Assembly (NCBI RefSeq): GCF_002007605.1
Contig: NZ_CP019799.1
Location: 3,636,001 to 3,700,000 of the forward strand
Source of the DNA: Cellvibrio sp. PSBB023
GTDB lineage: Bacteria; Pseudomonadota; Gammaproteobacteria; Pseudomonadales; Cellvibrionaceae
DNA length: 64,000 nucleotides
Direction of reading: 5' to 3'
Shown piece by piece: positions 1 to 8,462 of this stretch (the stretch's first letter is position 1; every line of letters starts with the position of its first letter). The position numbers and the translations under genes were made by a program. The notes beneath the pieces are model-generated. The model saw nothing but the letters and a program-made list of their open reading frames with translations. It searched no databases and had not been told where the DNA came from.

Positions 1-752
1 TGCGTAAAACGGGTATTTTCGTATCTGGCAGTGGCGTGCGCTCAATTTGGTTGAGGCATGGTGTCGAGAGTTTTAAAAAGCGATTGCAGGCGTTGGAAGA
101 GAAGGTTGCCAAAGAAGGTATTCTACTAACGGATAACCAGATTGCCGCGCTAGAACGCAAGAAAATCGATGATGAAGCCTCCGGTGAAATTGAAACACAT
201 CATCCTGGCTATCTTGGCTCGCAAGATACGTTTTATGTAGGAAGCCTCAAAGGCGTAGGCCGGATATATCAGCAAACGTTTGTAGACACCTACAGCAAAG
301 TGGCATTTGCCAAGCTCTATACGAGCAAAACACTGATCACATCAGCTGATCTACTCAATGACAAAGTGCTGCCATTCTTCGCTCAGCAGCAGCTACCTAT
401 GCTGAGAATTCTCACGGATCGCGGTACGGAATATTGCGGTCGAATGGATCAACACGATTATCAGCTGTATCTCGCCATCAATGATATTGATCACACGAAA
501 ACAAAAGCGCAGTCGCCGCAAACGAATGGCATCTGTGAGCGATTCCATAAAACGATACTGCAAGAGTTTTATCAGGTGACGTTCCGCAAAAAACTTTATG
601 CAACGCTGGAAGAATTGCAAAAGGATCTGGACGAATGGATGAAATACTACAACAATGATCGAACTCATCAGGGCAAAGTTTGCTGTGGTCGAACACCACT
701 GGAAACATTGCTGGATGGAAAGAAGGTTTGGGCGGAGAAGAATTTAGCTTAA
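1..752 (+). CDS. IS481-family transposase, 5' end outside the window
   Basis: The frame is open from the first bases of the window (reading R-K-T-G-I-F-V from base 3), so the GTG at 36 is only an internal codon and the N-terminal helix-turn-helix region is missing. The visible part is the RNase H-like integrase core. Candidate DDE residues are the D in FVDTYSK, the D in ILTDRGTEYCG and the E in NGICERFHK, followed by the YNNDRTHQGK block typical of this family near the C-terminus. It catalyses cut-and-join transposition of its own element. No internal stop or frameshift is seen, so it may be functional. Family assignment is from recognised motifs. Confidence 0.85.
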   Translation, partial: RKTGIFVSGSGVRSIWLRHGVESFKKRLQALEEKVAKEGILLTDNQIAALERKKIDDEASGEIETHHPGYLGSQDTFYVGSLKGVGRIYQQTFVDTYSKVAFAKLYTSKTLITSADLLNDKVLPFFAQQQLPMLRILTDRGTEYCGRMDQHDYQLYLAINDIDHTKTKAQSPQTNGICERFHKTILQEFYQVTFRKKLYATLEELQKDLDEWMKYYNNDRTHQGKVCCGRTPLETLLDGKKVWAEKNLA

Positions 753-812
753 ATCTAAACTGACAGGCACCCGTAAAAACCGGTAACTGTCAGATCAGGT
801 CTGAGCTAGTAC
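1..812 (+). mobile_element. IS481-family insertion sequence, left side outside the window
   Basis: The element consists of a DDE transposase reading frame followed by a short non-coding tail that ends in a TGTCAG...GAGCTAGTAC sequence (about 788-812), of the kind I associate with the terminal inverted repeat of IS481-type elements. The left end and the target duplication lie outside the window, so completeness cannot be judged. The element abuts the 3' end of the minus-strand sugar operon. The right boundary is an estimate, because a second copy of the terminal-like sequence lies about 50 bp further on. Confidence 0.7.
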
Positions 813-861
813 ACAAACAATCGTCAAAACCGGTACTGTCAGCTCAGGTTTGAGCTAGTGC
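779..861. repeat. Two tandem copies of an IS-end-like sequence
   Basis: Bases 779-812 and 829-861 are near-identical direct copies of about 33 bp (accggta(a)ctgtcag...gagctagt), differing at about four positions and offset by 50 bp. The first is probably the right end of the IS481 element. The second may be a remnant end of an earlier related insertion or a duplicated transposase-binding site. The rest of 753-886 holds no gene. Confidence 0.7.
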
Positions 862-886
862 TCTTAGGCTAGTTTCTTCTTGCGAA

Positions 887-1912
887 TTACGACGCGATAT
901 TCTTTCGATACTGCTCGGCATCCCAATTAAGCAATGCTGCTATTTCGTTATTGCTGAGTATGCGCAATTCGGAATCATCAGGTATTCGACTTATTACATT
1001 AAAATAACAAAGCAACTGCTCCTTTTTTGCCTGATTAAAAGAATCTAATGCATACACGCCTTTGCTTAAAATAAAGATAAGTTCAGGCTGTTCTGCATTT
1101 ATTACGTTGGAAAATTCGTCCCATGATGCAAAGATGTTGGCTTTGTTTCCAAGAAATACCACGTGATCAGGATATAATGACCAGTGTGAATTTAATCTAT
1201 TAAAATATTTTGGTGATGTTGCAAGTAGATTTATATTTTTATCTTCAACAAGATTATACATTCCCAATTTTTTCTGCACTTCGTTTTCAGGAAAATTCGA
1301 GACTGCAGCAGTTGGTGGCGCATATTCCTTAAAGCATCTAATCACCTTTTCTATTAAGTCAAGCACTTCTTCCGTACTTTCTGCCGCAAAAACAACGCCA
1401 TGATTTTTCATAAGTACGATATTGCATTTTGAATTATTTTGTATCGCATCCCATGCCGCTGAGGCCAATTCAGCGCCAGGTTTAAAATAGTTTACCGTAA
1501 CCCATTCAAATTTTTCGCCAAGAATTTTTTTTAATAAAATGTCACAATCACTGCGAACAAGATAGGCGAGAATTTCGACTGCATGAATGTGCACAACAAT
1601 GCGCTGAGGCATTAATGCGTGAAGCAAAGTTTCTATGGAAGGTCGAAGTTGTGAGTCGTTTAAAACTCTGGGAGTAAAATTAAATTCATTATTATGTATA
1701 TGATCAAGAGTGTGAGTTAAATCCACAGGAATAAAAATATCTTTGATATTTGCTTCGGCCAGTCGTGTGCCAGATGCTTTAATCCATAGCGTTTTATCAT
1801 CTTGTTTCCAAGAAACATTGCCTCCGGCAGCTTGCACTAATAGGCTATCTTCTCCCAATGTTGAGCAAAGCTGGCTAATTTCAGCTTTTAATGATGATTC
1901 AGGATTTTTCAT
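887..1912 (-). CDS. Class II aldolase/adducin-family protein
   Basis: A 341-residue protein whose first ~220 residues match the class II (zinc) aldolase/epimerase fold: GGN at 30-32 and SGT at 47-49 for phosphate binding, a candidate catalytic Glu94, HIH at 108-110 and the NHG His171 as zinc ligands. Family members cleave or epimerise phosphorylated sugars (fuculose-1-P, rhamnulose-1-P, ribulose-5-P) or decarboxylate oxo-tetronate phosphates. The C-terminal ~120 residues are not recognised. It is the last gene of a seven-gene operon, 2 bp after the HAD phosphatase gene. The context with a kinase, phosphatase and nucleotidyltransferases suggests it makes or trims an unusual glycan precursor. 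The substrate is unknown. Confidence 0.75.
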   Translation of the reverse strand: MKNPESSLKAEISQLCSTLGEDSLLVQAAGGNVSWKQDDKTLWIKASGTRLAEANIKDIFIPVDLTHTLDHIHNNEFNFTPRVLNDSQLRPSIETLLHALMPQRIVVHIHAVEILAYLVRSDCDILLKKILGEKFEWVTVNYFKPGAELASAAWDAIQNNSKCNIVLMKNHGVVFAAESTEEVLDLIEKVIRCFKEYAPPTAAVSNFPENEVQKKLGMYNLVEDKNINLLATSPKYFNRLNSHWSLYPDHVVFLGNKANIFASWDEFSNVINAEQPELIFILSKGVYALDSFNQAKKEQLLCYFNVISRIPDDSELRILSNNEIAALLNWDAEQYRKNIAS

Positions 1913-1914
1913 AA

Positions 1915-2661
1915 TTAATGTCCCAATACTGCAATTAGTTTTCTGATTTCATTAAACTCTGAGAAGGCAAGATCTGGTGTATTTTCTTCACTACCTATGT
2001 CAGAACTGGAGTTCACTTTTTGTAAGGTTATTGCCTCAATAGCTAATTTGGCTCCATAAATATCGTTTACAGCATTATCCCCAATCATCCAAATGCATTT
2101 TCCTTTAGGGCTAATTTTTTTCATCGCCATTTCGAATGGGGCAGGGTTGGGCTTGTCAAAGCCAGCCTCTTCGCTAGTAACTATAAAATCAAAATAATTA
2201 TCGAGTCCGAAATATATTATTTTTCTGAATTGAATTTGAGTTGTCAAATCAGTAATTACTGCCATCGGAATACCTAATAATCTCACATCATCAAGTAGCT
2301 CTTTTACATTATCGAATAAAACTGATTTACTTAAAAAGGTTCTCCAATAAGTTTGTTCTAAATCTAGGGCAACGAGTACTTGAGACCCTAATCCCATAAT
2401 TTCTAGCATGCGTTGAAAATATAAAAGCCGACTATGCGATGAGGCTGTTAATTTCAATCGTTCTTTAACTTCTTTTCGTGCGCTTTTAAACGCCTTATCA
2501 AAGTTTTCAGGTGAAATTGAAAAGGTGGAAACAACTTTATCCTTGACTGCATTTAATGCAGCAGCATGAGATGGTTCATATGAATATAGCGTGTTGTCAA
2601 TATCAAAAAAAATAGCATCTGGAATTTTTGTAAATTTGCTCTGATTTATAAATTTTATCAT
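1915..2661 (-). CDS. HAD-superfamily phosphatase (subfamily IA, YjjG/Gph-like)
   Basis: A 248-residue haloacid dehalogenase-like hydrolase. Motif I is DIDNT with the nucleophile Asp20 and acid Asp22; motif II is the T of VITDLT; motif III is the Lys of GFDKPNP; motif IV is GDNAVND. The helical cap inserted after motif I is typical of subfamily IA, which mostly acts on small sugar or nucleotide phosphates. Its ATG overlaps the stop of the preceding GT-C/kinase gene (ATGA), showing translational coupling. It is not GmhB-like, since it lacks the DRDGT-type motif I and is longer. It probably dephosphorylates the intermediate made by the adjacent kinase or aldolase; this is inferred from context only. 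Confidence 0.85.
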   Translation of the reverse strand: MIKFINQSKFTKIPDAIFFDIDNTLYSYEPSHAAALNAVKDKVVSTFSISPENFDKAFKSARKEVKERLKLTASSHSRLLYFQRMLEIMGLGSQVLVALDLEQTYWRTFLSKSVLFDNVKELLDDVRLLGIPMAVITDLTTQIQFRKIIYFGLDNYFDFIVTSEEAGFDKPNPAPFEMAMKKISPKGKCIWMIGDNAVNDIYGAKLAIEAITLQKVNSSSDIGSEENTPDLAFSEFNEIRKLIAVLGH

Positions 2662-4667
2662 ATAAACCTTTTTGTTAATGCCTGATTAATATGTGAAAGA
2701 GTAATAAGTTGCATAATGCCGAGAATGCCATCAGCCCATTTAGGCTCGATATCCAAAAAGTCTATTACTTGGGGGCACATCATTTTTGCTGCAAGGCTTA
2801 TGTCTTGTGATTGAATATCCCCTTCAATAGTTAATTCAATCTCGCCCAAGTCATTTCTGACTGTCATGTCTACATGCAAACAACATATCCCAACCAAAAT
2901 TCTATTGAGGGAGGTCTCATTTAAACCGTGACGAGACTTTACTCCTAGTTTAAATCGCAAAGAGACGTTGCTTGTGTCGATCGATTGAAGCATGTGCGGA
3001 TGTATTGGTTGAATAGAAAACACCAAGTCGGCATGCTTTTCTTGAGGCCTAATAAATAGGCATGCATCAGGTTCCCTTCGTTCAAAAGACTCTAATACTT
3101 TTTCTAAGCGATGCCCTCTAATATTTACATCCCTAACCAACTTAAAATGTCGTCTTAGTTTTTCATCTATGTCAAGATAGATACTTAGATTATAACACTC
3201 TCTTAGTATTGGCATATAAAGTGCGTGCAAACCACTAGCTAAGATGAAATCATTACTTTTTATTTTGAAAGGCCTGCTCATTCTTCCGGTGTTATGATCA
3301 TAATGCCTGGAATGAATAGGCTTGCCATCAGTTAATGAAATTAAGTCGCTTGCAAAACTTTCTAAATCATTTGCTTTTGGATTGAGGTGCGTCATTACTT
3401 GCCACATTGGTTTTTGACGATCCCATAAGTGATAATCATCTCCCGATAAGGTTGTCACAGAATGGGCCCCAAAAAGCCCTTTTATTGCGTCAGAAAATGT
3501 GTCTTTCCCTGACCCTGAATCACCTGCAATACCTATGACAAATGGCTTCCTGCTGAGGCGGAAATAATCATTTCGATTGACATTTTCATGCCAAATCCGG
3601 AATGTGAGAATTATGCCTATTGAAACCATTGCTGTATGAATAATAGAGGGGAAATTTTTTCCGAATAGATCTGGAAATTTTCCTATAAAAAATAAAGTGC
3701 TAATTGAATATAAAATTGAAATTGTCGAAACTAAGATAATAGAGCTTTGATTGCTGGTCGTTTGATATCTAACCAATAGCGGAATTGCCCAAATAAACCA
3801 CCCTGGAGATGCAGGTGTTAGTAATATTACAAGTAAAAACGCGATGCCAAGCATCGCATTGAACAGCTCGTAATTTAATCTTTTGGTTCTCCATGTTGCA
3901 TAAATTGTCAATATATATATTGTTGGAACTAAATATACAGAGAGCTGGGTGTTGAGTTCAAAACCCATTAAGAAAACCTTAGTTATTTCTTGGTTATTGA
4001 ATAACATACCCATTCCTTCTCTTGAGAAAAGGAATGGGACTATAAATATAAAAAAGCTAATGCTAGCGCCTTGTAAAAATGGAATTAAAAATTGCTGCAT
4101 TGCTCGATTGTGCAAAAAATAAATAGCAATGAATGGAACAGCGATTACCATGCTCAATTTTGCTGAAATGGCCAATATAAGCAGAAAACCTGAAATTACT
4201 GGTCTTGAATGATTAAGAAAGTATAGAGATGATGTCAAAATGACCACAGGAATAAGATCATTGAACCCTAGCCAATAGCTTGCAATAACTACAATGGGCG
4301 AAAACCAATATAACAGTAGTAACAAATTATTCTTGTTGGGAATCATTTTTTTTAGCAAAATTAATAAAATAAAATCTGCTAATAGAATTGTTGCACCATA
4401 TGCCCAAATTAAGGGAAGTTCTATGGTTTTAGCTAGCAAAGCTAGTGGTAGTAAAATAATCCACATTGCATAGCCATAAGGAAATGCGGCAGGGTCTCCA
4501 TGGTGATTTATCCAGCTATTCCAAGGGTCTAACGTAAATAAATTTGTACTAGCATCAAGAAATGGTACGTACCATTCCGTTACAGGTGTCGGAGAGATAA
4601 ATAAAATCATTCCTAGTCGCAAAAAAAACCCTATTAAAAATAAAGGATTAAATAGAATTTTTTTCAT
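2658..4667 (-). CDS. Fusion of a GT-C-like membrane glycosyltransferase and a PRK/uridine-kinase-like P-loop kinase
   Basis: A 669-residue protein. Residues ~1-360 form about ten hydrophobic segments with an acidic loop after the first one (FLDASTN), resembling polyprenyl-phosphate-sugar-dependent GT-C enzymes. Residues ~375-560 are a cytosolic kinase of the phosphoribulokinase/uridine kinase type: Walker A GDSGSGKDT (382-390, Lys388), GDDYH (409-413) and a later RRH...RDVNIRGHR...FERREPD stretch typical of that family. The last ~110 residues are unassigned. The ATG at 4667 is preferred over an upstream in-frame ATG at 4685 because it overlaps the preceding stop as ATGA. I know of no standard family with this fusion. 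It may phosphorylate a precursor and transfer a sugar in the periplasm. Confidence 0.7.
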   Translation of the reverse strand: MKKILFNPLFLIGFFLRLGMILFISPTPVTEWYVPFLDASTNLFTLDPWNSWINHHGDPAAFPYGYAMWIILLPLALLAKTIELPLIWAYGATILLADFILLILLKKMIPNKNNLLLLLYWFSPIVVIASYWLGFNDLIPVVILTSSLYFLNHSRPVISGFLLILAISAKLSMVIAVPFIAIYFLHNRAMQQFLIPFLQGASISFFIFIVPFLFSREGMGMLFNNQEITKVFLMGFELNTQLSVYLVPTIYILTIYATWRTKRLNYELFNAMLGIAFLLVILLTPASPGWFIWAIPLLVRYQTTSNQSSIILVSTISILYSISTLFFIGKFPDLFGKNFPSIIHTAMVSIGIILTFRIWHENVNRNDYFRLSRKPFVIGIAGDSGSGKDTFSDAIKGLFGAHSVTTLSGDDYHLWDRQKPMWQVMTHLNPKANDLESFASDLISLTDGKPIHSRHYDHNTGRMSRPFKIKSNDFILASGLHALYMPILRECYNLSIYLDIDEKLRRHFKLVRDVNIRGHRLEKVLESFERREPDACLFIRPQEKHADLVFSIQPIHPHMLQSIDTSNVSLRFKLGVKSRHGLNETSLNRILVGICCLHVDMTVRNDLGEIELTIEGDIQSQDISLAAKMMCPQVIDFLDIEPKWADGILGIMQLITLSHINQALTKRFI

Positions 4668-5263
4668 CTGGCAATAGTTTCCCATAGATCGGGTCGTTTA
4701 GTGCAAACCGCATCTGCAATTATGTCATTTTTGTCTAAAAAATTAATCAGCTCTGGGATCGAGGTCTCTGGATTTTTTCCTTGAAGCTCGGGTGATACTA
4801 GGCAGGTTTTAAATGATGCTCTTTTTAGAGCTAAAAAATCCTCTTTTGTTAGAGGAAATTTTGTGAAGCAATCAATCCATGTCCATTGAACTTTTCCACT
4901 CAAATTTATTGCGGTTTCGATTGATTCAAACTCAGAAATACGCACGGCACAACGACGTTCTCCCAAGTTTGACCATTTAATTAAAAATGGAAATGATTGA
5001 TCGAGAAAAAAATAATCGTTAATTTTATAGTGATTCATAATTTGAATCAAATTGGATTCTAACCCTTCTTCTTTGATATTTAAAATTAATGTCTGGTGAT
5101 TATAGTTTTTAATCCAGTCTTCAAATAGTTCGCCTTTAATAAAGGGATCATGATGAATAACCAGGTGTTCGCCATAACTTCGTATATCTACCTCAATACC
5201 GTATTTTTGGGGCGTACTAATGAGCTCATTGATTGTATTACGTCGATGTAGAATTATTTGCAC
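4664..5263 (-). CDS. GDPD-like (glycerophosphodiester phosphodiesterase fold) protein
   Basis: A 199-residue protein with the glycerophosphodiesterase signature: HRR at 6-8, E24-x-D26, and HHD at 37-39, the residues that bind the metal and phosphate in that TIM-barrel family. It is shorter than most (about 240-300), and the second half is divergent. No signal peptide is seen, so it is probably cytosolic. It starts with GTG within the last 26 bp of the GT2 gene and overlaps the next gene by ATGA, so it is embedded in the operon. It may hydrolyse or transfer a phosphodiester-linked group such as glycerol phosphate; the substrate is not readable from sequence. Confidence 0.65.
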   Translation of the reverse strand: MQIILHRRNTINELISTPQKYGIEVDIRSYGEHLVIHHDPFIKGELFEDWIKNYNHQTLILNIKEEGLESNLIQIMNHYKINDYFFLDQSFPFLIKWSNLGERRCAVRISEFESIETAINLSGKVQWTWIDCFTKFPLTKEDFLALKRASFKTCLVSPELQGKNPETSIPELINFLDKNDIIADAVCTKRPDLWETIAR

Positions 5264-5954
5264 TTTGGTTTTTCCTGAGTTGTAAGCTAAATTTGATAGT
5301 GCGGAGAATAAATTTTTTCTTGGCCGTCCAGTTCACATTCCAGTGAGAAACGCCATGAGCTCGTTCTCCAAATTTCACTGGAAATCTATATATATTAAGG
5401 CTGGATTGTCGAGCCATGTAATATGCGTATAAATCCAAAGAAAAATCGGTAGGTGCATTTTTCCACGATTTAAAAAAAGCCTTAGAAAACATTGTGGGCT
5501 GTGCATTAATATCCCACAATTTATTTTTTAGTAAAATTGTTTCAAATATACTCATGCCTATAGTAAATATAATGTCTGCTAATGGACGTCCATAACGACG
5601 CCCTTTTACAAAAATGTTTGTCCCATATTTTTGAAAGAATTTAAATCCTTCTAGTGCGTCTTGAGGATCTGTTTGCATATCTGCATGAGTCCAGCCTAAG
5701 ACATCTCCTGTCGCAGTGTTCAGGCCTGCGAGAATTCCAAAACCATAACCTTGGTTTACTTCAACTCGCACTACTCTGCAGCCGGGGTAAGATGGCAATA
5801 ATTGTTCGAAAATTATTGAGCTTTCATCTGTAGATCCATTGTCAACTAAAATTACCTCGATGTTATTGTTCAGGGTTATTGATTTGCAGCGCTCCAAAAG
5901 CAAAGGGATATTTTGAGCTTCATTATAACAAGGGATAACAAGAGAAAGTTTCAT
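5238..5954 (-). CDS. Family 2 glycosyltransferase, DPM1-like
   Basis: A 238-residue soluble GT-A enzyme beginning MKLSLVIPCYNE, with LVDNGSTD for nucleotide binding and HADMQTDP as the DXD-type metal site, then a QPTMF segment as in dolichyl/polyprenyl-phosphate sugar synthases. It lacks the two C-terminal membrane helices of GtrB. It likely loads a sugar onto undecaprenyl phosphate on the cytosolic face. Next to a GtrA-family flippase (8 bp upstream) and a GT-C protein it forms the classical three-component periplasmic glycosylation set. A strong AGGAAG ribosome-binding site precedes the ATG. The transferred sugar is unknown. Confidence 0.85.
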   Translation of the reverse strand: MKLSLVIPCYNEAQNIPLLLERCKSITLNNNIEVILVDNGSTDESSIIFEQLLPSYPGCRVVRVEVNQGYGFGILAGLNTATGDVLGWTHADMQTDPQDALEGFKFFQKYGTNIFVKGRRYGRPLADIIFTIGMSIFETILLKNKLWDINAQPTMFSKAFFKSWKNAPTDFSLDLYAYYMARQSSLNIYRFPVKFGERAHGVSHWNVNWTAKKKFILRTIKFSLQLRKNQSANNSTST

Positions 5955-5962
5955 ATTTCTTC

Positions 5963-6355
5963 CTAAGAAGGGTTATGCTTAAATACAAAAAATTTCATTC
6001 CGATGAAATTCAAGCAAGATGACACCGTAGTGGCAATTACAAAAGCAATTAATATTGAGTATTCAATTCCACTCATTAAAATTAATGAACTCGAATTAAT
6101 CGCCACATTAGCTCCTAATGTGACTGTATATAAAAGTATAAACTTTGGTATGCTTCTTCTGGTGCTTTTTCTATGCCCAAAAGTCCACATACGATTAGCA
6201 AAATAGGCGAAAACAGTCCCACATATAAATCCACCAGCTTTTGCATATCCAACGTTTAAGATGTTGAAATGATACAAAGTCATATAGGATATATAATCTA
6301 TTAAGACTGTAAGTACGCCAACAACTAAAAAAGTAATTAGCTCGCGCTTTATCAT
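5963..6355 (-). CDS. GtrA-family membrane protein (candidate lipid-linked sugar flippase)
   Basis: A 130-residue protein of four transmembrane segments with the family pattern FLVVGxxxxxxDY near the start and FxxNRxWTF after the second helix. GtrA proteins are thought to flip undecaprenyl-phosphate-linked sugars across the inner membrane in O-antigen modification systems. It sits 8 bp upstream of the DPM-like GT2 and downstream of the nucleotidyltransferase in one operon, the expected partner order. The direction of transport and the substrate are inferred from the family. Confidence 0.88.
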   Translation of the reverse strand: MIKRELITFLVVGVLTVLIDYISYMTLYHFNILNVGYAKAGGFICGTVFAYFANRMWTFGHRKSTRRSIPKFILLYTVTLGANVAINSSSLILMSGIEYSILIAFVIATTVSSCLNFIGMKFFVFKHNPS

Positions 6356-6409
6356 ATTATGCCTTTGGTAAATCAGGAATTGTTTTCCTATAGCGTTGCT
6401 TTAATACAA

Positions 6410-8020
6410 CTACGGATTCTGGGGGATATTTCTATCTAAATCTAGTTGATAAGGGTGAGAGCTCCATTTATGGAAACATGATTGCCAATACTCAAATGTT
6501 CTTAAATCGTTTGGAGTACCCCATGAAAGATAGTGCTCTACCTCGAATAATTGACAATTGAATCCGAGCTCAATGGCATCGTTAATACAAGAGTCAAGAT
6601 AAAACTCACCATTAACTCTCCCATCTCTATCAATTAGATTTTTTACAACGCGATGAAAAATATCAGCATTTCTGAATGTGAAGGTGCCCAACACGATAGG
6701 GTCGTTTACAGGATTAGCGAGAGGAGTTTTAACTGAAATTTCACTAATTGTACCATTTTGTTCTTTTATCCACCCGAACATTGTGGGGCGGCGAATCGCG
6801 TTAGCATTTCGTCTTACGCCCCAGACAATTACATCGACTTCAGGGTTGGATGCTAATAAATTAAACGCTCTTTTGTCATAAATGGTTCCATTGTCACACG
6901 CGCCAATAGTGATGGGTTTTGACACTTGAGGAGCATTTTTTTCTAAAGCTTCTAACCCAATTAAGGCTGTGCACGCTTGGCCTTCAGTTACGGATACAAT
7001 CGTTTCTATAACGGCATTCGGATAAGTGTCTTTCAACTTTTCAATTATTTGATCAACTCCCAACATATCTTTTCGCAAGACAAATACATATTGCTTGGAC
7101 AAAGGTAAATCAGATGCGGCCTGAATGACCATTGGCATTCCTGATACACTAATTAATGGTTTTGTTAATTCATAACCTTCATTAACAAAACGCTGACCTA
7201 AGCCTGCCATTGGGATAATAATTGTACCATTGGGTTCAATTGACTCTTTTTGAGTAGAGGCTAGTTTTTTAAATGCATTAGACCATCCATTGTACTCTTC
7301 TACATCTGCAGGAGTTCCCCATTGCATAAAGTGTTGGAGTGGATATACAGTTACTTTCTCTCCAGCAGCAAGCATAGGTTTGTAGGCTAAGCTCACATAA
7401 TATTCGCCACCGACTTGATATCCTTGGTTCATTGTTTCATGAAAGGCTGTGTTCATAGTGTTGCCGGAATCGAAATAATATGTACCACTAGATGCATATT
7501 CTTCCATTCTATTATTGGTATAAGGCTGCTTTTCCTGAATGTCTAGAACCCAACCATTTTCTTCACGCATATAAGCATAGTTTGTACTACCAAGCGTATG
7601 AGGATGAAATCCTTTGTATGCGGGAATGGATCCTTTGCAGGATGTTGATTTCACGAATGATTTAAAATGATTCCAATCCCAATAGCATGTGAAATCACAA
7701 TAATTCACAATAACTGGTTTGATAGGGTCAATTAAATGCGAAACTTGGCGAACAGCATGAATAGGGCCAAGTTTGTGTGAGGGTATGCCTATGATACGAC
7801 CAGTAGGGCAGTAGTGCTTAAGAATTGATTCCATTTTATAACTAGGCTCATCAAGATGATCCTGATTGCAAATAAATAAAAAATCTTGCTCTCCGGGAAA
7901 CATATCTATTACATGAGCAATAATCGGTTTGCCATCAATTTCAATAAGTGGTTTGGGAACGGAGTAACCGGCTCGACGAAATCTTTCACCAAAGCCTGAC
8001 ATTGGAATTACAATTTGCAT
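6410..8020 (-). CDS. Tandem sugar-nucleotidyltransferase with two NTP-transferase domains
   Basis: A 536-residue protein made of two homologous nucleotidyltransferase domains. The first (1-~250) starts MQIVIPMSGFGERF with KPL and a later NYCDF metal site. The second (~265-515) starts IIIPMAGLGQRF with KPL and GACDNG. Both retain the G-x-G-x-R-F loop and the lysine, so both may be active. Both end in a similar SWGTP/QWGTP motif, suggesting internal duplication and fusion. Such enzymes activate sugar or polyol phosphates with CTP, UTP or GTP. As first gene of the seven-gene operon (54 bp before gtrA) it probably makes the activated donor(s). The nucleotide and sugar are not determinable here. 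Confidence 0.8.
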   Translation of the reverse strand: MQIVIPMSGFGERFRRAGYSVPKPLIEIDGKPIIAHVIDMFPGEQDFLFICNQDHLDEPSYKMESILKHYCPTGRIIGIPSHKLGPIHAVRQVSHLIDPIKPVIVNYCDFTCYWDWNHFKSFVKSTSCKGSIPAYKGFHPHTLGSTNYAYMREENGWVLDIQEKQPYTNNRMEEYASSGTYYFDSGNTMNTAFHETMNQGYQVGGEYYVSLAYKPMLAAGEKVTVYPLQHFMQWGTPADVEEYNGWSNAFKKLASTQKESIEPNGTIIIPMAGLGQRFVNEGYELTKPLISVSGMPMVIQAASDLPLSKQYVFVLRKDMLGVDQIIEKLKDTYPNAVIETIVSVTEGQACTALIGLEALEKNAPQVSKPITIGACDNGTIYDKRAFNLLASNPEVDVIVWGVRRNANAIRRPTMFGWIKEQNGTISEISVKTPLANPVNDPIVLGTFTFRNADIFHRVVKNLIDRDGRVNGEFYLDSCINDAIELGFNCQLFEVEHYLSWGTPNDLRTFEYWQSCFHKWSSHPYQLDLDRNIPQNP

Positions 8021-8462
8021 ACTTGATATACCTTTTCACTCATTTTAAATAATGATATTGAAGTAGAAAGAAATAATATCAGCAGATTCTTTCTGGATCA
8101 CATAACAGAACCCACAATGAAATTGGAAGTTGCGGCTACTGAAATTGAATTCTTCAAAAATTCTAGCTGTGGAGCTTTTGCTAAGTTATCGCAATAATTT
8201 CGACATATCAGCATTTTCATAGGAAAAAATTACCTATTAGAAAATACTGACATAAATAAATATTTAAAACATAAAATATCCAATATCCAATATCCAATAT
8301 CCATGTAAATATAAAATTGAATCATGGCGAGCAGATAGATTCTTTTTCTAAAAGAGAATAGCTTCGCTTCATTTGTTATATTTCTCTATTTTGTTAGCAA
8401 AGCTCAACTCAAAGCTATTTAGTATTAATTAGTTTTATCTGCAATCATTGATTTGATACTGG
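8021..8462. other. AT-rich intergenic region without a recognisable gene
   Basis: A 442-bp region between the end of the GT-C-like gene and the start of the nucleotidyltransferase gene. It should carry the promoter of the seven-gene operon, but I could not find a convincing -35/-10 pair. It contains a short tandem repeat (8275-8302). No open frame looks like a gene. Confidence 0.6.
8275..8302. repeat. Four perfect copies of the 7-mer aatatcc
   Basis: Four exact head-to-tail copies of a 7-bp unit lie in the AT-rich intergenic region about 255 bp upstream of the nucleotidyltransferase ATG. A 7-bp unit can change number by polymerase slippage and alter spacing in a control region, but no promoter element could be tied to it. 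Confidence 0.85.

Noticed and set aside
1915..2661. HAD protein as the missing GmhB
   Set aside because: Motif I is DIDNT rather than the DRDGT type and the length and cap fit subfamily IA, not the GmhB group.
8275..8302. CRISPR array or origin iterons
   Set aside because: Only four contiguous 7-bp units without spacers, no cas or rep gene and no DnaA-like boxes seen.
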